From positions 1,471,001 to 1,535,000 of the forward strand of contig WAEK01000007.1 in NCBI GenBank assembly GCA_011634665.1: 64,000 nt of DNA, in the 5' to 3' direction. A program made the position numbers and the translations under genes. The DNA comes from Mortierella sp. BCC40632. Taxonomy: Eukaryota > Mortierellomycota > Mortierellomycetes > Mortierellales > Mortierellaceae. Under the pieces are notes generated by a model. That model was not told the DNA's origin. It saw only the letters and a list, made by a program, of their open reading frames with translations, and made no database searches. Shown here piece after piece: positions 1 through 12,328 of the stretch. The stretch's first letter is position 1, and the number at the start of each line of letters is the position of its first letter.

Positions 1-2
1 CC

Positions 3-1850
3 TGGGAATGCATTGCACGTGAACAAGGTATCCGTGCACGAACGTGTGCCAGACGGTACGACAACATTATGCAATCCAGCATCTCGGGACGAGATCGACC
101 AGGCTCAGGTACCGAAGAACAATTGATGACCAAAAAAAAGTTGTTGGAACAATTGTTGGTGATGATGAATCAACCTCAAGCTCTGTTGAGGATGCAAAAG
201 AAACGACGATATCGTTCCGAGGATGCGGATCGGAAATTGTTACTTGAAACCATTCGACAGAATCCATTTTCACAAAAAGTGGGGCAAGTGGCCAAGGCCT
301 GGGAGGATGTTCGAGATGCATTGGATATGAAGGTGCATGCACGACAATGCATTCGAAGAGTCAATCGGATGGTCAAGCCCTATCTCCTCAGAGAGCGCAT
401 GTACAAGGGGAATATCCCCGAAGAGATGCGTGAAGTCAATGATGACCTAGTCAAGCAGGTGATCCAGCTGATGGACATGTCAGGCAATGGAGCTTCCCTC
501 GAGGACGATGGTGGGAATTCACAAGACGAGGACAGTGCCTCAGTGGCCTCGGACTCTGAAGATCCCGAAGATGGATATCCCGCCGAGTCTTCTTTGCGGC
601 CCATGCGTGAGACGGATGAGTTGCAAGACGATCAGGATGAGGTCATGGCAAATAGCGATTCAGTGGCTGCTGGTAAGCGTACTGGAGTCGATACAGCTAT
701 GGAGACCTCCTTCCCTTTGTTGTCGATTGCAAAGTCGACCTCGTCCTCGATCAAGAACGAAGCTGGAGAGGCTGCTGCCTCGGAAGAGAATGACAGAAAG
801 GTGAAGAGTCCATTGCCGAGTGGATCTAATAGTTCAAGATCACAATATGAAGCCGAGTTCAAGCCGCAACGACTCTTTGGCTCACATCCTTATCATCAAC
901 CTCGAGAGTCGGCGGGTGCCTCATCACGACATTCGTCCTTTCATGCCTCTCAGGTCCACCGAAAGTCCTCTCGGGGATCTTCCTTGTCGACCTCGGCGAC
1001 GCGTGAAGCCGATGAGGAGAGTGGACGACCTGTCAAATATTTGCGTTCGAGTGAGAGATCCAGTATCGATGGGTCCGATTCTCGAAGGGTATCTGGGAGT
1101 GGGTTCATGGTCAAGAGTCCAGTGATGGATCAAACCTATCCACACACGCTTCCTTCACCAGCCTCCACGTCCAAGTCAAGTTCAGGGTCCTTCTCGGGAG
1201 GATCCTTTCCCTGGTTACCAGAATCACATCTGCCCTCGAGAGAAAGTTTTCCTTCCCCTCCATCCACGACTTCGACCTCGACCACGTCATCCGCGGCCGA
1301 GTTGCAACCACTTTATCGAACGATTCTGAACGAATTTCATGCAGTGCGTGGATATCTGGTTCAGTTGGATGGACAACGACAAAGGGACAAGGAGAACCAA
1401 AAGGCGATGTATTATATTTTGGAAAAGGTTCAGAAACAGGTTCAACAGCAGCAACAATGCATTGAAGAGATTCAACAACAACTCAAGACCATTCTGGTTC
1501 ATGATCGGTCTCCAGGCAAGGAATCTTCTCCAAATCATTCAATGTACCCCCCGTCGTACCCTCCTCATCATCACCAGCAGCAACAGCAACAGCAACAGCA
1601 GTCATCGTCTTCGTCCACTTCGTCCTCAACATTTTCATATTCTCAGACTCGAAGGGGGAGTACCGAGTATTCGGGACCAGCTTTGTTTTCGTCGAATGGT
1701 ACGAGTGTGAATCCTTTTGAATCAGACAAGAAAGAGATAGTGTCGAGTGGAGTGGATCATTCTATGGAGCATGACCGAAGATCATCCTGGAAGGAGAATA
1801 GCTGTACTTTGAAACCAGAAGCCCATCGCACAAGGCAATCGCTACCATAG
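3..1850 (+). CDS. Myb/SANT-like DNA-binding protein, 5' partial
   Basis: The frame is open from the left edge, so the gene starts outside the window; about 615 residues are visible. The first codons read WECIAREQGIRARTCARRYDNI, the end of a Myb/SANT-like repeat with its W...A...R..C..RY spacing. A second, related stretch lies near residues 60-120 of the visible part (AWEDVRDAL, then ARQCIRRVNRMVKPY), suggesting two tandem trihelix- or Myb-like units. An acidic and Ser-rich linker follows. Near residues 440-490 there is a Gln-rich helix (QKQVQQQQQ, EEIQQQLKTIL) likely to form a coiled coil, then a His/Gln/Ser low-complexity tail. The architecture suggests a nuclear DNA-binding regulator. I do not recognise the exact family, and the DNA target is unknown. 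The gene is convergent with the NR2C2AP-like gene; the stop is followed by A-rich 3' sequence. Confidence 0.75.
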   Translation, partial: WECIAREQGIRARTCARRYDNIMQSSISGRDRPGSGTEEQLMTKKKLLEQLLVMMNQPQALLRMQKKRRYRSEDADRKLLLETIRQNPFSQKVGQVAKAWEDVRDALDMKVHARQCIRRVNRMVKPYLLRERMYKGNIPEEMREVNDDLVKQVIQLMDMSGNGASLEDDGGNSQDEDSASVASDSEDPEDGYPAESSLRPMRETDELQDDQDEVMANSDSVAAGKRTGVDTAMETSFPLLSIAKSTSSSIKNEAGEAAASEENDRKVKSPLPSGSNSSRSQYEAEFKPQRLFGSHPYHQPRESAGASSRHSSFHASQVHRKSSRGSSLSTSATREADEESGRPVKYLRSSERSSIDGSDSRRVSGSGFMVKSPVMDQTYPHTLPSPASTSKSSSGSFSGGSFPWLPESHLPSRESFPSPPSTTSTSTTSSAAELQPLYRTILNEFHAVRGYLVQLDGQRQRDKENQKAMYYILEKVQKQVQQQQQCIEEIQQQLKTILVHDRSPGKESSPNHSMYPPSYPPHHHQQQQQQQQQSSSSSTSSSTFSYSQTRRGSTEYSGPALFSSNGTSVNPFESDKKEIVSSGVDHSMEHDRRSSWKENSCTLKPEAHRTRQSLP

Positions 1851-2078
1851 AGCCATAGATATTTATATTATATATAAAAAAAAAATCAAAAAGAATCGAG
1901 ACATGAAAAAAAAAAAAAAATCGATTTGCTCTTCTGCATTTGGAGATTATGGTATTTATCGAGCCCTCCACGGTCAAATGGGTAATGTCTTGGCAATCCA
2001 TTGTGAGCTTCTATAGGTAATCCTGTCTTGGAGTGTCCATATTTTTTTCTTCTTCTTCTTCTTCTTTCTTGACTCCTT

Positions 2079-3115
2079 TTATGCGTCCTGACCAATGATG
2101 TCCAGTTTGTAAATGGTGATTCTTCCGAAAAAGTCGGTGCTCGACTCGAAAATGATCTTGATCCTCGAGGTTTCCTTTCGATCCGATTCTGTCACAGGAA
2201 AGCTGTATTGTCCAGGAAAAAAAAAATAAAAATAAAAAAGAAAAAGAAAAAGAAAAAGAAAAAAGAAAAGAAAAGAAATGGGAGTTTTCACGTTCCTCCG
2301 TGCGAGACTCGGGTTAAGGTGACATAGCATATCAAGGCATCATTTCTTTTCATGAGTTGGCCAAGGTATATAAACGAGAGAAAGTAAACCATTGCAAACA
2401 AAGAAAAAAAAAACAAAACGCAAAAATAAATAAATAGATAGATAGATAATAAAAAGGACACGTCGTTGATATCTGAAGAGGGTTAATGTCTTCTGGGTAG
2501 AATTTGATCACTTCTTCAAATTCGCCCTGATCGTTTGTGGCAAGGAGTTGACAGGTCTTGCCGACAAATCCTCCTTGAAACATGATCTCAACGGCCTCCA
2601 CATTGACCTTGCGTCCAAAGTCGATCACAATGAACTGGGGTGTGCCCTAGAGAATAGTGAAATAGAGAGTTATATCCTGGAAAGGTGAGTTAAAGGTCTT
2701 TTTTTTCTTCTTCTTCTTGAGAGTGAGTCGAGTCGATTTTTTTTTTTCCCCGCTGATCAATGCGAATGGTGGCGTATCAAGTAGTATGATTCCTGGCTTA
2801 CAGCTTCCGAGTTCCAGCAAGTTTCGTCGCTACCGTCGGTCAAGAACTGCTTTCCATACAGAGAAGTTTCACGGTTGAGGACAGAGCTCACTCTAGGAAG
2901 AAGAGGAAGAGAGAGAGAGAGAGAGAGAGAGAAAAGACGTGTCAGGTAAGCCCTCGTATACCGTGAGCCCTTTTTTTTTTTTTTTTTTTTGAAAAAAAGC
3001 GTGTCTTTGAGGATGGTGGTGAGTGTTTTTCTTTTCCTCTTTTTTTTTTTCTGTTCTAAAAAATGGTGCTATGCATTTACTTGATTCTGCAATCGGCATT
3101 CAACAGGCTGGTCAT
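2079..3115 (-). CDS. NR2C2AP-like discoidin-fold (F5/8C-like) small protein
   Basis: Four exons on the minus strand: 3115-3081, 2892-2802, 2646-2462 and 2202-2079. All junction phases agree and the product is 144 residues; human NR2C2AP is 139. Conserved blocks are VSSVLNRETSLYGKQFLTDG, DETCWNSEAGTPQFIVIDF, IMFQGGFVGKTCQLL, IKFYPEDINPLQ and STDFFGRITIYKLDIIGQ. They match the human protein almost end to end. The fold is expected to be a discoidin-like beta sandwich. In mammals the protein (TRA16) binds a nuclear receptor; fungi lack that receptor, so the role here is unknown. The donor of exon 3 is a weak GTGTCC. The start ATG at 3115 is supported by exon phase and by its position before VSSVLN. 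The gene is head to head with RRP41. Confidence 0.87.
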
Positions 3116-3403
3116 GGTCCAAAAAAAAAAAAAAAAAAAAAGTTTTTTAAAAAAAAAGTGAGAGGAAGTGGGGGGGGGGGGAGGAGGCATCAAAGCCCAA
3201 AGGGCCCAAAGGTTCCTTTCTGTGGCTTGAGCCTCCCACAACAGTCCATAAAAAAAAAAAAAAAAAAAAAAAAAAAGTGAGTGTGCTGTTCAAAAAAAAA
3301 AATTGCTCTACCCAGTACCAGTGGCCAGTCTTTTTTTTTTTTTTTTTTTTTTTTTTCATCCAACAGTTTTTTTTTTCTTTCAAGAGGATCAAGCATTGCC
3401 AGC
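3116..3403. promoter_or_regulatory. shared spacer between divergent NR2C2AP-like and RRP41 genes
   Basis: Only 288 bases separate the two start codons. The spacer is dominated by homopolymers: A runs near 3121, 3250 and 3292, a G run near 3171 and T runs near 3331 and 3367. It must hold both promoters unless transcription starts inside one of the genes. No TATA box is evident. Confidence 0.5.
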
Positions 3404-4577
3404 ATGGTAATACCAGGAGCTAGGAACATTGGACACGATGAACCCCCTTTTTTTTTTCATGGGACCAGACAGAGGACTCGACTCTTTTCTCAATTGCATG
3501 CTCTTTGAATCTTGGGTTTCTAACACTCTCTACCTTCTTGCCTCCCCCCCCCTTTCCATACTTTTCTTTTTCCTTTTTTTTTATCCTACCTACTATGATA
3601 GTCCCGAGTTGAACTTTTGACTCCTGAAGGTGGGTCAAGTCTCTTCGTTTGATCGATATCGGACTGGACCAGGAAAACAACAACAACAACAACAGCAGCA
3701 GCAAGCAACAACAACTAGATTTTGACACGACTTTCCACACTGATGTTCGATCGACCTGCAATATTTATTTATTTATTTATTTTACCCAATCTGTTTCCAC
3801 CATCGCCACTCTAGGTCTCCGTGTGGATGGTCGCCGACCTGCCGAGCTGAGAAAGATCACTAGTACGACATCAGTCCTCTCACAAGCTGACGGATCTGCG
3901 TATATCGAACACGGAAACACCAAAGTCCTTGCTGCCGTCTATGGACCTTGTGAAGCTAGACATCGTGCTCTTGTGGTTCATGATCGCGCCATTATCAATG
4001 TTGAACTCAACGTCGCCCCCTTCAGCACAAGTGAACGCCGGAGGAGAACCAAGTCAGACAAGTAAGGCGGATAGAGGAAAAAAAAAAAAAAAAAAAAAAA
4101 GAGAGAGAGAGAGAGATTTTTCTTTGGCTTTGTGAATTCAGAGTGGATCGGTCAGCCTGAAATGTGGCAATGGTCGTTACGAAACAGAATAAGGAGAAGA
4201 AGAAAAAACATCTAACACTCATTTTCTCTATTAGGCGACTGCTAGAGATGTCTTCGTTTGTCAAACAGACTTTTGAGGCAGTGGTGATGACGAACCTTTA
4301 TCCTCGGTCACAGATTGACGTGTATCTTCAGGTTATTCAACACGACGGCGCGATGCTTCAGGCTTGTATCAATGCCACCACCTTGGCTCTGATTGACGCA
4401 GGAATTGCCATGTCCGACTATGTGTGTGCCTGTACTGCAGGATGGATCGATCGCGAGCCTGCTATTGGTAATTAGATACTTTTTCTTTCTTTCTTTCTTC
4501 ACAGAGATATTTGCTCCGCTAGGAATTAGGACTCTGTTCTCCAATGCTTTACTTTTGGTCACTACTAACAGCTTTTT

Positions 4578-4635
<58 letters not shown>

Positions 4636-4884
4636 TTCTTCTGAAAATCGACTTTGATAGATCTCAACTATATTGAAGAGTCCTCCGACACGTCAGAAGT
4701 CACGATTGCATTACTACCCAAGTCGGGCAAGGTCACACTGGTTCAAATGGAGTCTAGGCTACATGTGGATAAACTGGAAGAACTTTTGTCGCTTGCAAGG
4801 GATGGTTGTCGACAACTCTATGGAGAGCTTGACCGGACTATCCGTGATCGTGCCGAGGACTTGGCCAAGAAGCTTGTTGTATAG
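3404..4884 (+). CDS. RRP41: exosome complex subunit Rrp41 (RNase PH fold)
   Basis: Core ring subunit of the RNA exosome, which processes and degrades RNA 3' to 5' in nucleus and cytoplasm. Exons: 3404-3406, 3602-3629, 3815-4061, 4235-4467 and 4661-4884, giving 244 residues (yeast Ski6 has 246, human EXOSC4 245). Diagnostic blocks are SRVELLTPEGLRVDGRRP, ADGSAYIEHGNTKVLAAVYG, PFSTSERRRR, LYPRSQIDVYLQVIQHDG and LALIDAGIAMSDYVCA. The first exon would consist of the ATG alone: exon 2 has an in-frame TAG forming its acceptor, immediately followed by TCC for Ser2, as in other Rrp41 proteins. ATG followed by GTAATA at 3404 is the best upstream candidate, but it is inferred. Eukaryotic Rrp41 is usually structural rather than catalytic. 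Intron 4 carries a long (CT)n tract. Confidence 0.9.
4581..4632. repeat. (CT)n microsatellite in RRP41 intron 4
   Basis: An almost pure CT run follows T9 and ends shortly before the TTGATAG acceptor of the last RRP41 exon. It probably serves as an extended polypyrimidine tract. Confidence 0.95.
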
Positions 4885-5064
4885 TGGTTTTTTTTCTTGT
4901 CCTAGTAAAAAAAAAAAAAAAAAAAAAAAATCGCAAAGTGGCTTGAACTCCCTTTTTTTTTCACAGATTAGCTTTGCCCAAAGAAGGAGAAGGAATGCAT
5001 GCATTGGATCTCTCACTCCTAATCCATCTCTCTCATCTCTCTCTCTCCCCCAAAAGCTCCGAAA

Positions 5065-7198
5065 ATGACATCCCGCAGCGCGAATCCACCATCTCCGCCA
5101 GCGCCGTCATTCATCTTTCGTGGCCATGAGGCACCCATCCACAGTCTAGAATTCTTTTCCAACAATATGTTTCTCGTGACAGGAGACGAGGCAGGTTGGG
5201 TTTTTGTATGGGATCTTTGGAAACGACGTCCTCTCTACAAGTGGCAAGCCCACTCGGCCTCCGTGTTGGCCATCAAGGTCGTTTCTATCCCAGGAGCCAT
5301 AGACTCCAACCTTGGATCTGTGGTGTGTCCAAGTTACGTAGTGAGCCATGGTCGAGACAATGAGATTCATGTCTGGGATTTGACCTTGATCCTGGAACAG
5401 GCTCTACGCCCAAGTCATGTCTCGACTCGATTCAAGGAGAGTCAGAACCATCCTTCACTCACACCTCTATTCAGTCTCCCTGTCAATGCACTCAATTTCT
5501 GTAAACTATCGGTTCTTGTTGACGCTCTGGAGTCGTCACCGGATCCTGGGAGGGTGATAACGACGAGGGCAGGAGCGGGAGTGGGAACGGATACGGATGC
5601 GAGCCATCCGAAGGATTCTCCAACCACGACCGCTCTAGGTAAAATCTACCGCCATTTCTATATCGCCGTACCGTCTCCGACCACTGCGAGTTTGGTCGAT
5701 ATTTATGATATTGTGAAACCAGAACGGACAATGGCGGCTATTGGACCTCTCTCCCAACAAGATTTCTCGGAGAAGAAATGGGGAAGTGCGATGGCGATCC
5801 AGCTCTTTTGGTCTCTGCCGGAAGACGAGGAAGAGAGAGAAAAGAAGAAGAAAGAGGAGGAGTCTCTTCTGCAATTAGATCTCCTAGTAGGGAGCGGAGG
5901 AGAAGAAGGAGGGGGAGGAGGTAGCGGTACTTCTACCTCCACTACTACCCCGGGGGCTCACAACCGTCGTCATTCGTCGGGTCTAGATCGCCGGAGGACG
6001 CTGCAAATGTTGGTAGCCTATGAAGACGGCTCTGTGACTCTGTTCAGGGAAAAGACTCTTCCCAACAGAATGACCGAGAGTGAGTCTGGTAGCAAATTGG
6101 CTAAAAGACAAATGGAGGTCCTTTGGTCTGTCAAGCAGCATCGGGAGCCTGGTAGGTTGTCTGTTAGTCTTACTGTTTGTGGGTAGGGGGGAGAGAGAGA
6201 GAGAGAGAGAGAGAGAGGGGAAGGGAGGACAAATCAGCTAATCGGCGGTTTTCTTTTTTTCTTTTTCTTCCTACCTCTCACCTCCCTACTCCTTACTCTT
6301 CTTTGTTGGATTTTTTTTTTTTTTTGTTCTTGGCCGCTTTTAGTTCTTGCACTAGACATTTCACGCGACAGACGGTTTTGTATTTCATGCGGTTCAGATA
6401 ACGTTCTTGTAAAATACCGACTCGACAATAATGGAATTGTTCAAGGTACCCCTGAAATTGACACGATTTCATTAAAGGCCAATGGCATTGCAGACGTTAG
6501 AATCAGGGATGATAGCAAGATCGTGGCTCTGGCTGGGTGGGATGGAAGGTTTGTCCAACGCCCTTTTTTTTTTTTTTTTTTTTTTGTTGTTGTTGTTGTT
6601 GTTGTTGTTGTTGCTATTATTGTTTGTATGTGTATATATGTGTATGTGTGTGCTTCCGAATTCTCTTTCTCTACAGGTGGAGAGGGAGGGGCTAGTTGTA
6701 CGAATAAGTTTCTTACACCACCACACATAACCGGCTATCTTTCTCTCGTTTTTTTTGTGGGGTTTGTTTATGTGTAGGATACGGGTATTCTCCTGCAAGA
6801 CCCTCAAGCCGCTGGCGGTGTTGAGTTATCATCGTGAGGGACTTTACTGCCTTGGGCTTGCCAATGTCTCGACTAGGTCTGTCGCCGTCACAGAGTCCGG
6901 TGATGCAGAGGGTTCGACTGGAAATGTTCCTGGGGCCGGGTCCCAGGGAGCCGAGGTCTCGGGAAAAGAGGACCTAATTGAGAAGGTAAACATTCGCGAT
7001 AGCAATGAAGGGAATGACGACGAGTCAGAGGAGGAGGAGGAGGAGGATGAGGACGAGGACGATGACGAGTACAGTGACAGTGACAGCAGCGACAGTGATG
7101 ACGAGGAAGCCCTCGAAGAACGACGTCTATGGTCAAGACGACATTGGATAGCTGTAGGTGGGAAGGAAAAACGGGTTAGTCTGTGGGAGATTTACTAA
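5065..7198 (+). CDS. WD40 protein of the ASA1/GNB1L family
   Basis: Exons 5065-6151, 6344-6548 and 6778-7198 give 570 residues with matching phases. The N-terminal repeat (FIFRGHEAPIHSLEF, then LVTGDEAGWVFVWDL), the middle GRDNEIHVWDL and LVAYEDGSVTLFR, and the C-terminal LAGWDGRIRVF, LKPLAVLSYH and AVGGKEKRVSLWEIY match human GNB1L and yeast Asa1. Asa1 belongs to the ASTRA complex, and GNB1L helps the TTT/Hsp90 system stabilise PIKK kinases, so a chaperone-linked role in chromatin or kinase assembly is likely. The protein is longer than GNB1L (327) because of low-complexity inserts: a KKKKEEE-plus-Gly/Ser/Thr loop in exon 1 and an acidic E/D/S stretch of about 40 residues between the last two beta-propeller repeats in exon 3. 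The start ATG follows a CT-rich leader, 180 bases after RRP41. Confidence 0.85.
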
Positions 7199-8313
7199 AA
7201 CGAGCAGACGACACTTTGTGAATATTCTCGATATCATCCAAAAGGCAAAAAAGATTCTTTGGACCGGACCGAGACCAAAGGGTAAAGAACCTTGAGACCT
7301 GAATCGGGTCGATCGCGTGAAGAAGAAGGTCATGGGTAGCGCTCTGTTAGAGTGGAGCGGCCTTTTGGAAATGCCGAAAAAAAAAAAAAAGGGCTCGTCT
7401 GCCTGCGACCGCAGCGGCCCTTTAGATCTGAGACTCTGTTTTGTAACCATTGGAAACAATGAGGCATGTCCGCATATTCTAATGCTCAGGTGGTCATTCG
7501 GTCGGTCGACCTCTGACCATGCGGGCGCTTTCCCGCGCTCAGGAGCTCTGAGGCTTTCTTTTTTTCAATTTTTCGGGTTTGCTCAGAGACGAGATAGGGG
7601 ATAGACAGTCGTCGAGACATTAGGGAAGCACAAGAAGGGGACAAAATGGGCCCATTCTGAGCGGCAGTGTAGGCTGTCTGGTCCAACATCGGGATACACG
7701 GGGCGATGCGCATCCTGGATGAGACGAGATTGAGAAAGAGGAAGAGCAAGCCTGGCGAGAGAAAGATATACATGTGCAGGTGTGCCCGGAAATAGACCCT
7801 TTTTTTTATGGAGGAGCAAAAAGGGGCGCAAAGGAGGATATCTGGTTGCAACCCACACGGGCACCAAGCATCCAGGCGATGGATGACGCCCAACGCTGGG
7901 GAGTGTGGGGGTGGGTGTTGGAGAGGGGGTGGGGGTGGAAAGAGGAGAGATGTTGTCCCGTTTTGGGATCAGGCGAGATAAGGCACAGTCAGAAGGAAAG
8001 GGAAAGGCAAAAAGAGAGAGAGAGAAGAGAAAGAGAGAGAGAGAGAGGCAAGGCAGGAAGGCAAGGCAGGACACGACTAACGAGACCCGTTGGTGGTAGA
8101 CTAGAGGAGAAAGACTGGTAGGGCAGGGCAGGGCAGGGCAGGTCAGAGAAGAGCAGAGCAGAGTAGAGAAATGAGCAGAGCAGAGGAGAAAAGAGCAGAA
8201 GGACAGACAGACAGACAGAGGGTCTGATAGTCCGATAATCAGACCAACCAGAGAGAGAGAGAGAGACACTTGATGGGGCAACTCACTCGACCGACTGTGC
8301 AGAAGAATCGGAC

Positions 8314-8317
<4 letters not shown>

Positions 8318-8356
<39 letters not shown>
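8318..8356. repeat. T39 homopolymer
   Basis: Uninterrupted run of 39 T. Runs of this length are unstable and prone to length errors in assemblies. Confidence 0.95.
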
Positions 8357-8357
<1 letters not shown>

Positions 8358-8441
8358 TTGATGTTTTCTACTGGCTGGGAGTAGAGAGAGCGAGAGAGAA
8401 GAAGAGTCCCTTGTCCCAAGAGAAGAGGCCATCCCCTACCA

Positions 8442-8552
<111 letters not shown>

Positions 8553-9332
8553 CACTCGCCTCACTTGATCTCGCTCACTTGATCTCGCTCTCATTCACTC
8601 ATTCATTTATAAATTCATTCATTTCCTCTTTTTTCTTCTTCTTCTTCTCATCCCCCTTCTTTCATCCCATCACTTCTCTTCCCATTGCCCATCCACTCTC
8701 CACCGTTCATTCTCTCTCCAGTTGGACTACTGCCTGCCTGCTTGCCTGGCTCCCTTCCTTCCTTCTTTGTTTCCCCTGCCCCTCCTCCCTGTCTCATGCA
8801 CAATTCTTTTTCTTTTTCTTTTTCTTTTTCTTCTTCTTTTTGCTTCTGCCCCGTCAAAGTTCTCTCTTTCCTTCTGCCTGACCATTGACCAGTCTGATCA
8901 GAGTCCCTTTTTTTTTTTTTTTGACCCAACAGACTGTCCAGCATCGTTGTTGCTCTCTTCCACTCATCTTTTTTTTTTTCTTCTTCTTCTTCTTCTTCTT
9001 CCTTTCTATTTTCCTTCATTCTCTTTCTTTTCGCCTCGCTCCTCCAGCCCCCCTTCTCTCTCCCTCACTCCTCTCTCTATATATATATATCTTTTTCTCT
9101 CTCTCCTCGCTCTCTCCCTTCCTTGTCCGGAATTCCTGTTCCCATCGTCCAGGCTCGTCTTGCATCAGATCCAGCTGGCCCCGATTCCCCATTAAATTCA
9201 CGCTGCTGGCGTTCTCTCTTTCTCTTTCTCTTCTCTCGCTTTTACTATCTCTTCTCTTCTCTTCTCTCTTTCTCTTCCTCTCTCTCTTCCTCTCTAAATT
9301 CGTGCTGCCCGTGTCTGTGCCGCCTCGCAGCC

Positions 9333-9745
9333 ATGCTCCTCTCTTCCATACCTCAACAGCAACAGCAACAGCAGCAGCCAAGGCTTCCCCTCCACCCGTC
9401 GACCTACATCTACAATCTTCATCCCAACAATCACGGTCTCCGTAACCATCCCAACGCCCACCCGAACTCACAACAGCAACAGCAACAGTCTCTTCTTCAC
9501 CCGCAGCGCGCCAGTCCGAGCGATTCCCCTCCTTCTGGTCACTCGACCTCGTCGTCCCCCTCCAAGTACGACAAGCGCGTTGTGCAGCAGTACCGCCAAG
9601 AGCGACTCGACAGCATGTCGATCACCGTCGAGGAGTATGAGGATGTCCTCAACTCGGAGGTCTGGGTCGAGGTCAACAAGCTCCGAGAGTATGCTCGCCA
9701 TGGCATCCCCAAGGATATCCGAGGGGTAAGTCCATGTCTGTCTCA

Positions 9746-9791
<46 letters not shown>

Positions 9792-10648
9792 CTCCAATTG
9801 CCTTCTCTGCCTCTTTCCAATCTTCAGTTCGATCTCTCTCTCTCTCTCTCTCTTTTTTTTTTTTTTTTTTTTTTTTTTCTGTTCGTTCCTTTTCTTCATT
9901 ACCCTGACAGACCACTGCAGCTCTCTCAAGGGGTGGTGCATGCACATACATTCATACATACAAACACACACAGCTTCTTTTTTTATTTTGCCCACACGAT
10001 CCATCTCTCAAAGTATCTCGCTCCAAAAAAGAGAGTCGTGTGCTTCAAATCCTTGAAAGGGGGAAAGAAAAAAAAAAAAGAAAAAAAGAAAAAAGGAAAG
10101 AGGACAAAGAAAGACTGAGGGATGCAACCTGTTTGTGTTGCCATGGCGCTGCGCGTGCGTTGCGAAGCATGTGTGCGTGCGTTTATGTGTGCGTGTGCGA
10201 ATTTGTGTATGTGTGTGTGTGTGTGTGTGTGTGCGTGCATCCCCTTCGGGGCTACGCCTGTGCTCCGTCCCCACTGTGGGGAGGAGGTGGAGGAAGAAGA
10301 GGAGAAAAGTAAAAAAGAATGAGGACAAACGATGAGAAGGAGGAGGAGGAGTAGGAGGAGAAGGAGGGGTGCTGCCTACCCTTGCCTGTGTGGCGGCAAT
10401 AGCGGCAAACAAACAGAGAACGAGAAAAAGGGCCAACCACGACAAAGGGCAAGAGACAAGGCAGTGGAAGATCGAGGGTTGGTCTACTGCCCAATGTGCA
10501 GGTCCGCCCACGATGGTCGGGTCTGCTCGCGTGCGCTGTTGCCTTTTTTTTTTTTTTTTCCCGCTTCACATTCCACGCACCCCTTTCGATTGGTCTCGTC
10601 CGCTCCCTGTGCGTACCTTGTGTCTCTCGCGTCTCTCGTTTCTCTCTT

Positions 10649-10684
<36 letters not shown>

Positions 10685-10978
10685 CACACGCACACACACC
10701 ACCTCCACCCCCACCAAAGCAATTGCCTGACCGCTAGAGTGGAACGAGAGGAAAAAAAAAAGAAAAAGAGTGTATTGCAAAAAGTGTGGGTGAGCACTTC
10801 GGTGTATTTTTGTCAATGTTGCATGTTGCGCGCGCAAAGCCGTCGCGTTGCTCTCTTCACACCTCGTTTTCCTCACCTTCTCTCCTCGGCTGAGACCCAT
10901 AGCCCACAAAACAGGGCTCGTCCAGGCAGGATAGGGGACAAGGGCGAGAGGAGGCGCCCGATCATCTGGCGACACGCA

Positions 10979-11013
<35 letters not shown>

Positions 11014-11895
11014 TCTTTCTTTCTCTCCTACTCTCCCGGACCGAATGCATGTCTGGAACTGGAGTGTCTGGTCGGGCCAGTGCAGATTGGTGATGCCGAG
11101 GCTCCGCTGCCCTGCACCTTTCGTGTGACGGAATGCAAAAGTGAATAGACATGGTGTGGGCTTGACCTCCTCTCTTTTCTAATCTCGTCCCCCTCGAACG
11201 CGGTTTCAACCACGCTCTGCATGCTCTGAGGTGGTACATTGGCTCTCTGGTATGCGCACGAGAGAGGGAGGGAGAGGGAGTGAGCCAGCGGACCTGCCAT
11301 GCTGACTCGAGATGGAGTGAATGGATTTTGGCCCTTTCACATACACTCTCGTTCTACCTTTTTCTTCCACCCTGCACGACTCCGAATTCGCTTGGGCGGC
11401 CAAAAGCCAAACGTGGGATGGACGCCGTCTCCCGCGAGAGTGTGCGCAAACCCTTGTCCCCCATTGGCAAGAACCCTTTTTTTTGTTTGTATTCCTTTTT
11501 TTTTTTTTTTTTTTTATCCTATGCCCGCCATCCGTCCTTTTTGCAAATTCCCTTTTTCGATCGACCGAATCACCTGAAGTGCTTGAATCCGCCTCTCTCT
11601 TTCTCTCTCTCTCTCTTTCCTCTCTTTCTCTCTCTCTCTCTTTCCTCTCTATCTCTCTTTTCTCTATCTCTCGTTCTCTCAGTTTTCCCGCACTCCGCTG
11701 CGCTCTTGACTCGCTCTCTCCCCGCTCTCGGCAGCTCTTTGGCTAGCTCTTTTGTCAGCAATGCCTCGTCTGACCTCCCATCTTTTCTCGTCGTGTGTTG
11801 AGAAATTGAGAGAGAAAGGGAATGAGACATGCCATTGGCTTTCACCCCCTGTTCCCTCCGTGCGGGGTCGTGTGGGCTTGCCCAGAGATAGAGAT

Positions 11896-11935
<40 letters not shown>

Positions 11936-12289
11936 TGAGCACATTCTGCAACACACCCACCTGCAGACCGAAGAGAGCTTTGTCCAAAGGATAGTGAGAA
12001 CAGGAGCAGCAGGGCCTATTTGTTTGGATAACCCACGGCGTCGTGTGCCGTTGTGTGTGGGGTAGCCCGAATCTTGCATTGGATCGCATCACGCTTCTTT
12101 CTACTCTCTCCCCCTCTCTCCCTCCCTCCCCCTCTCACTCTTCGCTCTCTTTCGCTCTCTCAGAGCTTTCTCCCCCAATCCTTGTAGCCTCTTCCTTGCT
12201 CGTGATTCGTTGCGACTCCAACGATAATATCCATGTATCTCTGAGATGCACGGCCCTCGTATAATGGACAAGACGTTGACCTTTTAGTG

Positions 12290-12328
<39 letters not shown>

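Noticed and set aside
10252..11239. Several open frames on both strands inside TBC intron 1
   Set aside because: All are built from microsatellites, and none shows conserved motifs or splice connection to the TBC exons.
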